DNA of 64,000 bases from Methanolobus sp. (GCF_016278385.1 NZ_JADQBY010000006.1:62001-126000), one strand, 5' to 3'; positions 25,556 through 36,001 are shown, numbered from the stretch's first letter. The notes: a model not told the origin generated them from the sequence alone. Numbers and translations: made by a program.

Positions 25556-26346
25556 TGGCACAGAAAAGAATAGCCATTTACGGCAAAGGCGGCATCGGTA
25601 AATCCAGCACTGCTTCTAATGTTGCGGCTGCATGTGCAGATGAAGGTTTTAAAGTAATGATAATTGGTTGTGATCCTAAAAGCGATTCATCCATCACACT
25701 TCTTGGCGGTAAGAGAATACCAACTATCCTTGACCTTCTAAGGCAGAAAATTGATGTCAAGGAAGAGGACATCGTTCATGAAGGTTACAAAGGTGTAAAA
25801 TGCGTGGAAGTAGGCGGCCCCGAGCCTGGAATTGGTTGTGCCGGACGAGGTATAATCGTTGCCATCCAGAAGTTGCAGCAGATGTGCAAGTCCATCGATG
25901 ACATGGACCTCATTATCTACGATGTCCCAGGGGATATCGTATGTGGTGGGTTTGTCGCACCAATACGCAAAGGTCTTGTGAATCAGGCTTACATTCTTAC
26001 GTCGGGTGAATATATGCCGCTTTATGCTGCAAATAATATCTGCAGAGGACTTACCAAAATAAATACTCCTCTCTCTGGCATTATATGCAATTCCAGAAGT
26101 GTAACAAGGGAGGAGGAGATTGTGAGGAAGTTCTCAGATGAGATAGGCAGCAGGCTCATGGCTTTTATTCCAAAGGAACAGATTGTCCAGGACTGCGAGA
26201 GGGATGGTTTCTCTGTGCTTGAAAAAGCCCCAGATTCACCTGTTGCAGGTGTCTATCGTGAACTTGCACATGCCATCATGTCCAATGAAGGTTCTGTCAT
26301 GCCTGTAGCTCTTGAAGATGAAAGACTCCGTGAATTGACACGCTAA
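25555..26346 (+). CDS. cfbC: Ni-sirohydrochlorin a,c-diamide reductive cyclase reductase, NifH-like
   Basis: 263 residues. ATP-dependent iron protein that feeds electrons to CfbD. P-loop [14 protein letters not shown] at the N-terminus; cluster cysteines in [13 protein letters not shown] and [14 protein letters not shown], as in NifH. I choose the ATG at 25555 with GGAGG seven bases upstream; the TTG one codon earlier is less likely. Directly coupled to cfbD. Confidence 0.95.
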   Translation: MAQKRIAIYGKGGIGKSSTASNVAAACADEGFKVMIIGCDPKSDSSITLLGGKRIPTILDLLRQKIDVKEEDIVHEGYKGVKCVEVGGPEPGIGCAGRGIIVAIQKLQQMCKSIDDMDLIIYDVPGDIVCGGFVAPIRKGLVNQAYILTSGEYMPLYAANNICRGLTKINTPLSGIICNSRSVTREEEIVRKFSDEIGSRLMAFIPKEQIVQDCERDGFSVLEKAPDSPVAGVYRELAHAIMSNEGSVMPVALEDERLRELTR

Positions 26347-26357
26347 AGGTTGATACT

Positions 26358-27839
26358 ATGTCCGACAATCCTCCGGTTCCGGAAAGAAAGGAAGGAAAAA
26401 AGGAAATGCCGAGGATACTCTTGTCAGCAGGCAGTTCCTCTTCAGGCAAGACCACTATTACTATCGGTCTGCTTGCGGCTCTTACAGAGGCCGGGTATAA
26501 GGTCCAGCCGTATAAGGTTGGGCTGGATTACATAGATCCCAGTTACTATTCTGAGATAACGGGTCGCAGAGCTCGCAATATCGATGGTTTCCTCATGGAC
26601 GAGGAGGGTGTGCGGGATGTTTTCATCCATGGTACGGAAGCAGACGGTGAGGCTGATATCGCTATAATCGAAGGTGTTCGTGGTCTGTTTGAAGGCTTTG
26701 ACAGTTTTTCGGATACTGGCAGTACTGCACAGATAGCCAAGATACTGAAATGTTCTGTTATCCTTATAATCAATGCAAGGAGCATTACTCGCTCGGCGGC
26801 TGCCCTTGTTAATGGTTTCAAGGATTTCGATAAGGATGTGCACATAACCGGTGTCATTCTTAACAACATAGGCGGCCTGCGTCACGAGAAAAAAGCCACT
26901 GAAGCTATTGAATACTATACCGGTATTCCTGTTATCGGTGTGATTCGCCGCAACAATTCAATGAAGATATCCATGAGGCATCTCGGCCTTGTTCCGGCAA
27001 TAGAGGAACGCCGCCGGGCTGATAATTATGATGAGCGGATAGATTTCATTAAAAATGCAATCAAGGATGGTATTAAGATAGACCGCCTTCTGGAGATGGC
27101 TCAAACAGCTCCGGCTCTTGAGCGTCCGCAAAAGACTGTTTTCACTCCTCGCAAGATCGAAGGTGAGCGTCCGGTAATTGGCGTTGCCCTTGATGAAGCT
27201 TTCAATTTCTATTATCACGACAATCTTGAACTGCTCGAAATGGCAGGAGCAGATATAAAATACTTCAGTCCTATCCACGACAAAAAACTCCCGGATGTGG
27301 ACGGTTTGTACCTTGGCGGTGGATATCCTGAACTTTTCGCCGCAGAGCTTGAGAACAATGTTTCAATGCGTGAAGATATACTGAATGTATCACGCTCCGG
27401 CCTGCCTATCTATGCAGAATGTGGTGGTCTGATGTATCTGACCGAGAAACTCAGCACAGGAGTGAAAGGACAGGGAGCACATAACATGGCAGATATGCCT
27501 GAATCCACCCATGATATGGTTGGTGCTCTTCCGGGGCATACTCTCATGGGTCACAAACGTGTTGTCAGCTACAATATCGGTTCACTTGCAATTGATTCAG
27601 TCATCGGTAAAGCAGGAAACTCCTTCCGTGGACACGAGTTCCACCACTCCGAAGTGACAGATATGCCGAAGGATGCGAAGTTTGCTATAAAACTCTCCCG
27701 TGGCACTGGTATAATTGATGGATGGGATGGGCTTACAGTTAACAATACACTTGGGTGCTATGCTCATCTGGTCGCGAGTTCTTACAGGGAGTTTGCGAGG
27801 AGCTTCGTTGACTGCATGATGGGGAATGAATTCGAGTAG
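26358..27839 (+). CDS. cfbB: Ni-sirohydrochlorin a,c-diamide synthase
   Basis: 493 residues. Amidates the a and c acetate side chains of Ni-sirohydrochlorin with glutamine and ATP. N-terminal CobB/CbiA ATPase domain: SAGSSSSGKTTITIGLL, VGLDYIDPSYYSEITGR. C-terminal class I glutaminase: YAECGGLMYL (nucleophile Cys near residue 355) and GHEFHHSEV (His). Homologues named CbiA act on cobyrinic acid; adjacency to cfbCD favours the F430 role. Eleven bases after cfbC. Confidence 0.93.
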   Translation: MSDNPPVPERKEGKKEMPRILLSAGSSSSGKTTITIGLLAALTEAGYKVQPYKVGLDYIDPSYYSEITGRRARNIDGFLMDEEGVRDVFIHGTEADGEADIAIIEGVRGLFEGFDSFSDTGSTAQIAKILKCSVILIINARSITRSAAALVNGFKDFDKDVHITGVILNNIGGLRHEKKATEAIEYYTGIPVIGVIRRNNSMKISMRHLGLVPAIEERRRADNYDERIDFIKNAIKDGIKIDRLLEMAQTAPALERPQKTVFTPRKIEGERPVIGVALDEAFNFYYHDNLELLEMAGADIKYFSPIHDKKLPDVDGLYLGGGYPELFAAELENNVSMREDILNVSRSGLPIYAECGGLMYLTEKLSTGVKGQGAHNMADMPESTHDMVGALPGHTLMGHKRVVSYNIGSLAIDSVIGKAGNSFRGHEFHHSEVTDMPKDAKFAIKLSRGTGIIDGWDGLTVNNTLGCYAHLVASSYREFARSFVDCMMGNEFE

Positions 27840-27885
27840 CTATATTTCAAAAATATTGCAAAGACTGTTACTTCTTACTTTGCCC

Positions 27886-27920
27886 CCCTCTTAAGCATAC
27901 AGATGCTGACTGGAAGAGGG
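27886..27920 (+). terminator. Stem-loop downstream of cfbB
   Basis: CCCTCTT (27886-27892) pairs with AAGAGGG (27914-27920) and an inner AGCAT/ATGCT stem (27894-27898 with 27903-27907) extends it. There is no strong T run, so it may be a terminator or a 3' stabiliser. Confidence 0.4.
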
Positions 27921-28094
27921 CATTGTCAACAGCTACCTGATCTTAGGGAACTTTTAAGGTTTGCAGTTTTACAGGATCTTGATTCTATAAAACAAAGAAT
28001 CTGCATTAATTGTAGATTCCTATCCAAAAGTCTTTTTATTTCTTAAAGGCATTTCTATATAATATATTAATTGATATTTAGTGATATTTACTAA

Positions 28095-29789
28095 ATGAAA
28101 AGGTGTATAGACAACATGTATAATATCTTAGGCCCAAATGGAAGGAAGATCGCCTATTTCTCAATGGAGATCGGACTGAATAACGAGATGCCTACTTACA
28201 GTGGTGGTCTGGGTATTCTGGCAGGGGATACCATAAGAGCAAGTGCAGATCTGGGTCTTCCCTTGATCGCTGTTACCCTTCTTAACAAGAAAGGGTATTT
28301 TATGCAGAGACTCGATTCAGAAGGCAGGCAGACCGAACATCATCAGGACTGGTCTCCAGAGGATTACATGGAGCTTTTGCCATACGAGGTGACCGTTAAG
28401 ATACAGAAAAGGGATGTAAAGGTCAAGGCATGGCTCTATGAACACCGCAGTCTCACTGAAGAAAAAATTCCAGTGCTTTTCCTTGATACGGACCTTGAAG
28501 GTAATTTTTCTGATGATAGACAAATCACACATAGTCTCTATGGTGGTGACAGGAGATACAGGCTTAAGCAGGAAATGGTGCTTGGTATTGGTGGCGTTAG
28601 GATGCTGAACAGTCTGGGTTGTTCCATATCCAAATATCATATGAATGAAGGTCATTCAAGCCTGCTTGCTATTGAACTATTACGTCAGAATGGAATGAAC
28701 GCTGAAAGAGTTAAAGATCACTGTGTTTTCACAACCCATACACCGATAAAAAGTGGTCATGATGTTTTCTCGCATGATATTGTAATGGAATTAATGGAAG
28801 ATTATGTGGACTTTGAAACCATTAAAAAGTATGGTGGAGAGTATGAATTGAACATGACTGTCCTCGGTTTGAATCTCTCCAACTATGTTAATGGAGTTGC
28901 AAAAAGACACAGGGAAATTTCTCAGGAGATGTTCCCTGGATACAAGTTCTCTTCCATCACAAACGGAGTCCATTCCTATACATGGGTAAGTTCACATTTC
29001 AGGAAACTTTATGACCAGTATCTTCCGGGATGGGCAAACGAACCGGAACTCCTTGTAAGAGTCAGGAGTATACCTGATAATGAGATATGGGATGCCCACA
29101 AATCTGCAAAAAAGGAACTTATCGATTTTGTGAACAGCAAATGCGATGCTAACATGGACTATGATACGCTTACAATCGGTTTTGCAAGGCGCGTTACTGA
29201 ATATAAGAGGCCGACTTTTATCTTTTCAGACCTGAAAAGGCTCAAAAAGGTTAACGATGCAGGAAAGATCCAGTTGATATTTGCAGGAAAAGCCCACCCA
29301 AGGGATACCATGGGCAAGGTGTTCATAGAAAGGATACATCAGTATGCTAAGGAGCTAAAAGGTGAGATCGAGATTGCTTACCTAGAGAATTATGATATGG
29401 GTATTGCTATGAAAATGGTCTCTGGTGTAGATATCTGGCTCAACAATCCACAAAAACCACTGGAAGCATCAGGTACAAGTGGAATGAAAGCAGCTCATAA
29501 TGGTGTTGTAAATTTTAGTGTGCTTGATGGCTGGTGGATAGAAGGTTGTGTGGAAGGTGTCACGGGCTATGCAATTGGTCCCAAACCGGAGGTTGAGAAG
29601 CCCCCTGAGCAGATCAGGATAATGGAGCTGGATGACCTTTATAATAAACTGGAATACATAATGATCCCTATGTACTATAACAGAAAAGATGAATGGATAA
29701 ACCTGATGAACAATTCTATTGAAATGATAGCCTATTATTTCAACACTCACCGGATGATGCATCGCTATGTCACTGAAGCTTACCTTTGA
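28095..29789 (+). CDS. glgP: Alpha-glucan (glycogen) phosphorylase, short archaeal/bacterial form
   Basis: 564 residues. Releases glucose-1-phosphate from storage glucan. The N-terminal block AYFSMEIGLNNEMPTYSGGL and the PLP site EASGTSGMKAAHNG (Lys near residue 467) are typical of the short GlgP group that lacks the N-terminal extension of animal enzymes. The first ATG (28095) has no ribosome site; the ATG at 28116 has AAAGGTG ahead and may be the true start. A hairpin terminator overlaps the stop. No glycogen synthase is in the window. Confidence 0.9.
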   Translation: MKRCIDNMYNILGPNGRKIAYFSMEIGLNNEMPTYSGGLGILAGDTIRASADLGLPLIAVTLLNKKGYFMQRLDSEGRQTEHHQDWSPEDYMELLPYEVTVKIQKRDVKVKAWLYEHRSLTEEKIPVLFLDTDLEGNFSDDRQITHSLYGGDRRYRLKQEMVLGIGGVRMLNSLGCSISKYHMNEGHSSLLAIELLRQNGMNAERVKDHCVFTTHTPIKSGHDVFSHDIVMELMEDYVDFETIKKYGGEYELNMTVLGLNLSNYVNGVAKRHREISQEMFPGYKFSSITNGVHSYTWVSSHFRKLYDQYLPGWANEPELLVRVRSIPDNEIWDAHKSAKKELIDFVNSKCDANMDYDTLTIGFARRVTEYKRPTFIFSDLKRLKKVNDAGKIQLIFAGKAHPRDTMGKVFIERIHQYAKELKGEIEIAYLENYDMGIAMKMVSGVDIWLNNPQKPLEASGTSGMKAAHNGVVNFSVLDGWWIEGCVEGVTGYAIGPKPEVEKPPEQIRIMELDDLYNKLEYIMIPMYYNRKDEWINLMNNSIEMIAYYFNTHRMMHRYVTEAYL

Positions 29790-29814
29790 GTAAGCTTTTG
29801 ATATTCTTTTTTAG
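29776..29814 (+). terminator. Intrinsic-type terminator of glgP
   Basis: AAGCTTA (29776-29782) and TAAGCTT (29791-29797) form a hairpin that includes the stop codon in its loop, followed by TTGATATTCTTTTTTAG. Confidence 0.6.
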
Positions 29815-29924
29815 CGAAAAATGATGCTGTCTGAGTTTTCCAGTCCACTATAGTTAAATAGGTAGTTCAATATTTGAACTCATATACATTATTTTCATAT
29901 TCTTACTTAATTCAGGTGAATTTT

Positions 29925-30983
29925 TTGATTGGAAAACTTGTTAAAGATAGGGTAAAAGCCGGGAAACAGGCTATAAATGAGCTGTATAATACCGGGTATT
30001 ACGGACGTCCAAAGGGCGATGTTCTTGAGCTCACGCTTATTGAAGCAGCATATCTGCTTTACAAGAACAGGCTTGAAATCACCATGGATGAAAGGACCCT
30101 TACATTTCAGGAATTTTTCATAGAAGCCTCTAACAGACAGCAGTTTTTCGAGCTGAAATACATCGTTTACAAAGACCTCCGTGAGAGAGGTTACTATGTT
30201 CAGCCCAGTGTTACGGATTTCAGAGTATATCCAAGGGGTGGTCACCCAGGCAAGACACAGGCAAAGATGTTTGTCTATGTAAGGTCCGAGCGTATTCCAA
30301 TGCCTATAAAGGATCTTCTGTCTCAGTACACTGCAGCGGTAAATGTTCGCAAGCAAATGGTGCTTGCTATAGTTGATGAAGAAAGTGATCTCACATATTA
30401 TGAAGTGAAGAAAGCTGATATCAAAGGGAGTATGGATGCAATCCTTCCAGAGGATGATCCTGTTCCTGCAACGATGCTGGAGGACCGTGTCCTGATATGG
30501 AATGAAGAGGCTTCACATCTGCTTTATGAAAACGGTTTTTACGGTAAACCTCTTGACAATGAGCGTCTCCAGTTATCACTTGTTGAATCTGCATACCTGC
30601 TTGAGCAGGGTCTCATAGAGATAAAGGATGGCACAACAGGTAATATTCCTGACCTTGGCGTATTTTCAGAGACAGCAGCATCCATTGATCCTGATTTTGA
30701 ACGCAAGTACAGCACATATATTGACCTCCGCAGCAGGGGATTTGTTCCAAAGACCGGTTTTAAGTTCGGTACTCATTTCAGGGTATACAATGAAGTTAAA
30801 TCACTGAACAAGCTTCCTCATTCGGATTATCTGGTACATGCAATTCCACAGGATTATGAATTCTTCCTTCCTCTTATGTCAAGGGCAGTGAGACTTGCCA
30901 ACAGTGTCAGGAAACAGATGTTATATTCTGTAGAATTTGCAAGTGGTATCGAGTATATCGACATCGGCAGAATAAAGATGTAA
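29925..30983 (+). CDS. endA: tRNA splicing endonuclease EndA, fused two-domain form
   Basis: About 352 residues from a TTG (IGKLVKDRVKAGKQ), chosen because AGGTGA lies five bases ahead; a TTG at 29874 would add 17 unlikely residues. It cuts introns from pre-tRNA at bulge-helix-bulge sites. Two halves repeat the fold: YGRPKGDVLELTLIEAAYLL and YGKPLDNERLQLSLVESAYLL open each half. Catalytic elements are clearer in the second: YIDLRSRGFVPKTGFKFGTHF and LVHAIPQ. The first half has YKDLRERGYYVQPSVTDFRV without the catalytic His, as expected for the alpha-2 type with one degenerate repeat. Confidence 0.92.
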   Translation: MIGKLVKDRVKAGKQAINELYNTGYYGRPKGDVLELTLIEAAYLLYKNRLEITMDERTLTFQEFFIEASNRQQFFELKYIVYKDLRERGYYVQPSVTDFRVYPRGGHPGKTQAKMFVYVRSERIPMPIKDLLSQYTAAVNVRKQMVLAIVDEESDLTYYEVKKADIKGSMDAILPEDDPVPATMLEDRVLIWNEEASHLLYENGFYGKPLDNERLQLSLVESAYLLEQGLIEIKDGTTGNIPDLGVFSETAASIDPDFERKYSTYIDLRSRGFVPKTGFKFGTHFRVYNEVKSLNKLPHSDYLVHAIPQDYEFFLPLMSRAVRLANSVRKQMLYSVEFASGIEYIDIGRIKM

Positions 30984-31429
30984 TGATTTTGGCGTTGTAA
31001 AAAACCTCGCACCTTGGAAATTCTGGTGGTCAAATAACAGCAAGGCAAAGGAGGACTTTAAAGTCCTTCTTATTCTTTTATCTCATTAATCTATTTTTTT
31101 GACTATCCTCCAGCTAAATCGCTGTCTGTACTAAAACGAAAGTTAAGTGAACTGTAGGTGTAGCTCTGTAATCTCATATCAAAAACACTGTGATTTCATG
31201 TTTTTGGAAGTCTGATCCGAATTTGTTCTTTTTAATGACAATGAGTCATTTTCATGTCCAAACTGGAAACGAGTCTATCATATGGATAATTCAACTATAT
31301 AAGGAAACATCAAAATACTTATATATATTTCAATCTATTATTATGTTATTATTGTTCTTTATTGTATTAATAATACTGTTTCATTATCTGGTTAATAAGA
31401 TGAGCGAGACATATTGATAACATGGGCTG
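30984..31429. other. Intergenic region between endA and the beta-helix surface protein
   Basis: About 445 bp. It contains the endA terminator at the left and a TATA-like TTATATATATTTC (about 31319-31331) for the downstream gene. The short frames inside show no family features. Confidence 0.6.
31052..31081 (+). terminator. Palindromic terminator after endA
   Basis: AGGACTTTAAAGTCCT (31052-31067) is a perfect 16-base palindrome followed by TCTTATTCTTTTA. Confidence 0.6.
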
Positions 31430-34156
31430 GTGAGTAACATTTTACCAAAAGACAATCCAATTCTAAAATATTCAATAATAGTATTGATTTTACTATTATG
31501 TGCAGGGACAGTTTCCGCAGCTAATCTAACGGTTGGTAGTGAGAAGACATATGCAACTATTGGACTCGCACTCGATGCTGCAGACCCCGGTGATACTATC
31601 ATTGTATCTGACGGTACTTACAATGAAAATATAGATATTTGGACAGACAATATTACAATTCGCTCTGAGAATGGTTATGAATATACTATCGTTGATGGGA
31701 GTGGTTACACTGTATTTGATATAAACGCCAACAATGTAACTATTCAAGGATTTACTATTCAAGATGCTGAGTCTGATTATTATGAATCTGGTATTTACTT
31801 GTATGACGTTTCCTTTTGTAATATTTCGGATAACTACATAATTAACACGTCGGTAGGTGTTTATCTTGGAGAGTCAGATTCTAATAATTTGACTGGCAAT
31901 ATTTTCAGTTTCAACTCTGATCAAGGAATTTATCTTTACTATTCAGATTACAATAATTTGACTAACAATACTGTCAGTAACAATGATGATGGAATTTATC
32001 TTGAAGATTCAGATTATAATAGCTTGACCAACAATACTGTCAATAACAATGATGAAGGAATTGAACTTGAAGATTCAGATTACAATAATTTGACTAACAA
32101 TACTGTCAGTTCCAACGATTACGGCATTTGGATTGACTATTCCAGCAATAGCACTTTGATCAATAATGTGATGTCCTCAAATGAATATTCTAATTTTGGA
32201 GTTGAGGGTGAGAATTTAAGAGAGTACTTGCATGATATAGGCGTGTCCAATCTGGTTGATGGCAAACCAATCTATTACTGGATTAACGCTTCAGATGCAG
32301 AAGTGCCTTTGGATGCAGGAACTGTGTATGCAATCCACTCCACTAACATCACTGTTAGGGATATTGAACTCTCCACTATAGATTATGGTGTTACATTTGC
32401 ATACACTGATAATTCCACAATACAAAACGTGACTGTGTCAAATACGTATGAGGGAATCTATTTGTTCAATTCTTCATTCAATAATCTGGATAGTATTTCA
32501 GCCAGTTACGGCGATAATACGGGTATTTATCTTTATGATTCATGTAATTATAATACTTTGACCAACAATAATGCCAGTGATAATGAGTATGGAATTTATA
32601 TTGAAGGTTCAAGTAATAACACTTTGACTAATAATACTGCCAATTCCAACGATTACTATGGTATTTGTCTTGAAGATTCAAATGACAACTTATTGCTAAG
32701 TAACAATGCCAATTCAAATGAATTATATGGATTTTATCTTATGTCAAGTGATGGTAATACCCTGGCGGACAATGTTGCCAGTTACAACATTTATAATCAT
32801 GCTGAAGTTGGTTCAGTGAATTTGGATTCTGTCGCAGAACCTATGATCGTGATTAGTGATTCAGCTACAGGTATCTATATTCGAAGTTCTGACAACAATG
32901 TTCTGACCAATAATACTGCCAACTACAATTCTGGTAGTGGTGCTTCCGTCTCATCTGTCACAAATAGTATTGTATCTCCTGATAGTATACCTGCTCCTGA
33001 GTATTCATGTGGTTTCATAGTGTATTTTTCTGAAAACACAACCTTGACAGACAATACAGCCATAGGAAATGGTGACTATGATTTCTATTCAAGATACTCT
33101 ACAGGCACCGTGGACACTCTGTCATTATCAGATACTCCAACTCAGCTCTCTTTTGAGAATGATGAATCTGCATTAGGAATAAGTGGAAATGACACAAATT
33201 CAAATGCTTTTTCAGGTAAGGAGAATGTCAATGGGTACGTGACGATTACACGTTCCACTATCAATCCTGATGATATTTCTCAGCCTGACACAATGGTTTT
33301 TGATTTCCTCTATGATGATTCCGGAATGAGCAGTTCCGAAGAATCTTCAGTAAATCTCTACATGTTAAGTGGAAGCAACTGGACTGAAATAAATGGTACT
33401 TCTCTTAACACAATAGGCAATTATGTCTCTGCAAACCTCTCTGAGTTTGGCACGTTTGGACTTTTTTACGTTGAAGATACTCCAAGTAGCAGTCCATCAC
33501 GTTCCAGTTCCAGAACCCGTGCATCCGTCAGTCCGGGACAGCCATCTGAAATAGTAACAAGCACCGATATATCCGTAAAGCGTGTTGTAGGTGGTGTTTC
33601 CGCGGATTTCGATCTTTCAGGTGGAGATGACCCTGTAATTGGTGTAAGTTTCAATGCAAAGACCGATGAAGGCTTGGTTGTAACGAAGGTACAGGTCCTT
33701 AACAGCAGACCATCTGATGTACCTGCTTCAGAAGGTAATTCCTATTCGGTCATGAGTATCGATGTGGGAAGTGAAGGTACTATTTCCTCTGGTAATGCCG
33801 ACAACATCATGATCCGCTTTAAGGTTAGTAAGGAATGGATAGAAGAGAATGACATCGATGTTTCCACCATTCGTATGACACGGTATCATGGTGAGCAGTG
33901 GAATGACCTTCCAACATATCAGGAAAGGGAGGAGGACGGTTACCTCTATTTCTACTCTGAAACACTGGTTTTCTCTATATTCAGTGTAGTGGGAGATGAG
34001 ATTGGTTCAATTGCAGAACAAACTCCGATTTCAGCACCTATGCCTGAAGAGGAGACCGAGCCAGTAGAAGAAGATACAAAGGATTCTCCCGGATTCGGTG
34101 CACTTATGGGAATTGGCGTTGTATCTCTTGCACTGCTTGTTCTTAAGAAAGAATGA
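31430..34156 (+). CDS. Secreted NosD-type beta-helix surface protein with PGF-CTERM sorting signal
   Basis: 908 residues from a GTG. Residues 1-31 are a signal peptide ending TVSAANL. A right-handed beta-helix follows (about 40-560) with many NNLTNNTVSNNDDGIYLED-like rungs, the NosD/PbH1 pattern. A Ser/Arg-rich linker leads to a PGF-pre-PGF domain (about 715-860; ISVKRVVGGVSADFDLSG, VLNSRPSDVP) and the tail SPGFGALMGIGVVSLALLVL followed by KKE. PGF-CTERM tails are recognised by archaeosortase A, which swaps them for a lipid anchor. Dozens of N-x-S/T sites suggest heavy glycosylation. Role unknown; surface adhesion or matrix is usual for the type. A terminator follows. Confidence 0.9.
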   Translation: MSNILPKDNPILKYSIIVLILLLCAGTVSAANLTVGSEKTYATIGLALDAADPGDTIIVSDGTYNENIDIWTDNITIRSENGYEYTIVDGSGYTVFDINANNVTIQGFTIQDAESDYYESGIYLYDVSFCNISDNYIINTSVGVYLGESDSNNLTGNIFSFNSDQGIYLYYSDYNNLTNNTVSNNDDGIYLEDSDYNSLTNNTVNNNDEGIELEDSDYNNLTNNTVSSNDYGIWIDYSSNSTLINNVMSSNEYSNFGVEGENLREYLHDIGVSNLVDGKPIYYWINASDAEVPLDAGTVYAIHSTNITVRDIELSTIDYGVTFAYTDNSTIQNVTVSNTYEGIYLFNSSFNNLDSISASYGDNTGIYLYDSCNYNTLTNNNASDNEYGIYIEGSSNNTLTNNTANSNDYYGICLEDSNDNLLLSNNANSNELYGFYLMSSDGNTLADNVASYNIYNHAEVGSVNLDSVAEPMIVISDSATGIYIRSSDNNVLTNNTANYNSGSGASVSSVTNSIVSPDSIPAPEYSCGFIVYFSENTTLTDNTAIGNGDYDFYSRYSTGTVDTLSLSDTPTQLSFENDESALGISGNDTNSNAFSGKENVNGYVTITRSTINPDDISQPDTMVFDFLYDDSGMSSSEESSVNLYMLSGSNWTEINGTSLNTIGNYVSANLSEFGTFGLFYVEDTPSSSPSRSSSRTRASVSPGQPSEIVTSTDISVKRVVGGVSADFDLSGGDDPVIGVSFNAKTDEGLVVTKVQVLNSRPSDVPASEGNSYSVMSIDVGSEGTISSGNADNIMIRFKVSKEWIEENDIDVSTIRMTRYHGEQWNDLPTYQEREEDGYLYFYSETLVFSIFSVVGDEIGSIAEQTPISAPMPEEETEPVEEDTKDSPGFGALMGIGVVSLALLVLKKE

Positions 34157-34172
34157 ATAATTAAAATATCTA

Positions 34173-34212
34173 TGACGGGACGGATGTCCTGTCAGCTTTT
34201 TTCTTTTTTGTG
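34173..34212 (+). terminator. Strong hairpin/T-run terminator of the surface protein gene
   Basis: TGACGGGAC (34173-34181) pairs with GTCCTGTCA (34186-34194), one G-T wobble, GGAT loop, followed by GCTTTTTTCTTTTTTG. Well formed. Confidence 0.75.
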
Positions 34213-34287
34213 ATTGTTTTCTAAGTAAACTGCCGTCTATACTCGTCTGCTCAAACTTATATAATATACCTGTATTTGTTTTAAAAG

Positions 34288-34680
34288 ATGTTTGATATAA
34301 TAGCAGTAGACATTTCGGGACGTCATAAGGTAAAAGATGAATATCTCATGGTCTGTGCTTCTGTTGCTGCATCTGTTACTGCTGACCATATCGAGAAGGT
34401 CAACCAGGTAGCTATAAGGTCCTTCAGGAGTAACTCTGCACCTGATATCCTGTATGTTGTGAAGATGGTTGAAGATACTGTTTCTGAGCTGAAGTTCTCT
34501 GGTACCATTGTCACAGAAGCAGGTGATTTCTATAATAAGCCCCAATGGTTAATTGACAACATGTTTACCCACGATTTCAAATATCAGGAATCCCTTAGCG
34601 AAAGACGATGCATTGAGATTGCTCATCATGTATCCCTTAGCTCAAGGAAACTTCTTCTTAAAGAGCTGGGTATCCAGTAA
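34288..34680 (+). CDS. DUF2209 family protein
   Basis: 130 residues. It opens with a beta strand and aspartate (FDIIAVDISGRHKVKDEYL) and ends in a helix rich in Lys and Arg. The fold and the early Asp resemble small RNase H-like proteins, but the other acidic residues are not obvious. I assign it to DUF2209, a methanogen family, from memory. It is 23 bases upstream of hflX and probably co-transcribed. Confidence 0.6.
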   Translation: MFDIIAVDISGRHKVKDEYLMVCASVAASVTADHIEKVNQVAIRSFRSNSAPDILYVVKMVEDTVSELKFSGTIVTEAGDFYNKPQWLIDNMFTHDFKYQESLSERRCIEIAHHVSLSSRKLLLKELGIQ

Positions 34681-34703
34681 TATATCCACAAACAGGAACT
34701 CCT

Positions 34704-35969
34704 ATGATGCGTGCTATTCTAGTGAAAAGGAATGATCCAAGATCTGAAGATGAAAAGAACGAACTTCAGATGAATGAACTCAGGGAACTAGCCGAAGCAG
34801 CAGGCTATAGTGTCATTGCTGAGATGACCCAAACAAGACATCCGGACAGGAAGTATCATCTTGGAAGGGGCAAGGTCGATGAACTGGCACAGATTGTTGC
34901 TGATCTTAAACCGGATAAAGTGATATTTCATAATCCACTCTCAACCATGCAGATATACAATATATCAGAGACATGTCGTTGCGAGACCATTGACAAGTTC
35001 CAGCTCATCCTTGAGATATTCGCAACCAGAGCAACCACTCATCGTTCCAAATTACAGGTGGAACTCGCAAGGTTGGAATACGAACTCCCCCGTGCCCGGG
35101 CTGTAATTTCCATACTTAAAAAAGATGAAAGACCGGGTTTTATGGGTCTTGGTGGCTATGAGGATTCTTATGCACAGGATGTAAAGAACCGCATGATCCG
35201 CATCAAAAGCGAGCTGGAGACTATAAAGAAGGATAATGAATCCCTCAGGGCACACAGGCATTCCCAGGGTTTCTCACTGATTGCACTTGCCGGATATACT
35301 AATGCAGGAAAAAGTACTCTTTTCAATGCTCTTGTGGCTGAAAATGTAGAATCTAAGGACATGTTGTTCACAACACTGCTCCCCATCACCCGATCTCTGG
35401 ACGTACAGGGACGTGATGTCCTGCTCACGGATACCGTTGGTTTCATTGAGGACCTTCCTCACTGGATGGTTGATGCTTTCAGGTCAACCCTTGATGAGAT
35501 ATTCCTTGCAGATGTTGTTCTGCTTGTTGTGGATTCATCTGAACCTCTTGAAATAATACGCAAGAAACTGCTTGTATGTCATGAAACGATGTGGGATCAG
35601 TTACAGGACGTAGGCATTGTTACAGTTTTCAATAAAACAGACCTTATATCGGAGGAAGAATTACAGGAATGTATGTTAATTCTTGGTTATCTTGCCCCCA
35701 ATCCCGTGGCTGTGTCAGCAAAAGCAGGCTCTGGATTTGATGGACTAAAATCACAGATGCGTGATCTACTTCCTGAATGGAAGCGTGTGACCCTTTCATT
35801 TCCGATCTCTAAAGAGGGGATGTCTATAGTTGCATGGATCTTTAATGAAGGCTTTGTTCATGGTGTGAATTATGATAATGGGATCTCAATAGATTTTGAA
35901 GCCAGAGACAAGATAATAAGCAAAGCTGTTTCTTTAGTTGAAAAGCTATCTTTAGCCTTGTTTTTGTAA
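34704..35969 (+). CDS. hflX: GTPase HflX
   Basis: 421 residues. HflX binds ribosomes and helps split or rescue stalled ones. N-terminal HflX domain with TRHPDRKYHLGRGKVDEL and TIDKFQLILEIFA; a helical linker with LEYELPRARA; then the G domain: GYTNAGKSTLFN (G1), DTVGFIEDLPHWMVDAF (G3), NKTD (G4), SAKAG (G5). Two adjacent ATG codons at the start; AGGA lies upstream. Confidence 0.94.
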   Translation: MMRAILVKRNDPRSEDEKNELQMNELRELAEAAGYSVIAEMTQTRHPDRKYHLGRGKVDELAQIVADLKPDKVIFHNPLSTMQIYNISETCRCETIDKFQLILEIFATRATTHRSKLQVELARLEYELPRARAVISILKKDERPGFMGLGGYEDSYAQDVKNRMIRIKSELETIKKDNESLRAHRHSQGFSLIALAGYTNAGKSTLFNALVAENVESKDMLFTTLLPITRSLDVQGRDVLLTDTVGFIEDLPHWMVDAFRSTLDEIFLADVVLLVVDSSEPLEIIRKKLLVCHETMWDQLQDVGIVTVFNKTDLISEEELQECMLILGYLAPNPVAVSAKAGSGFDGLKSQMRDLLPEWKRVTLSFPISKEGMSIVAWIFNEGFVHGVNYDNGISIDFEARDKIISKAVSLVEKLSLALFL

Positions 35970-36001
35970 TAAATGGGCTATCTATGAACAACCGTAAAGT
36001 G

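Noticed and set aside
24419-26346. Nitrogenase genes
   Set aside because: CfbC and CfbD resemble NifH and NifD, but CfbD is far shorter, there is no NifK partner, and cfbB and cfbE are adjacent.
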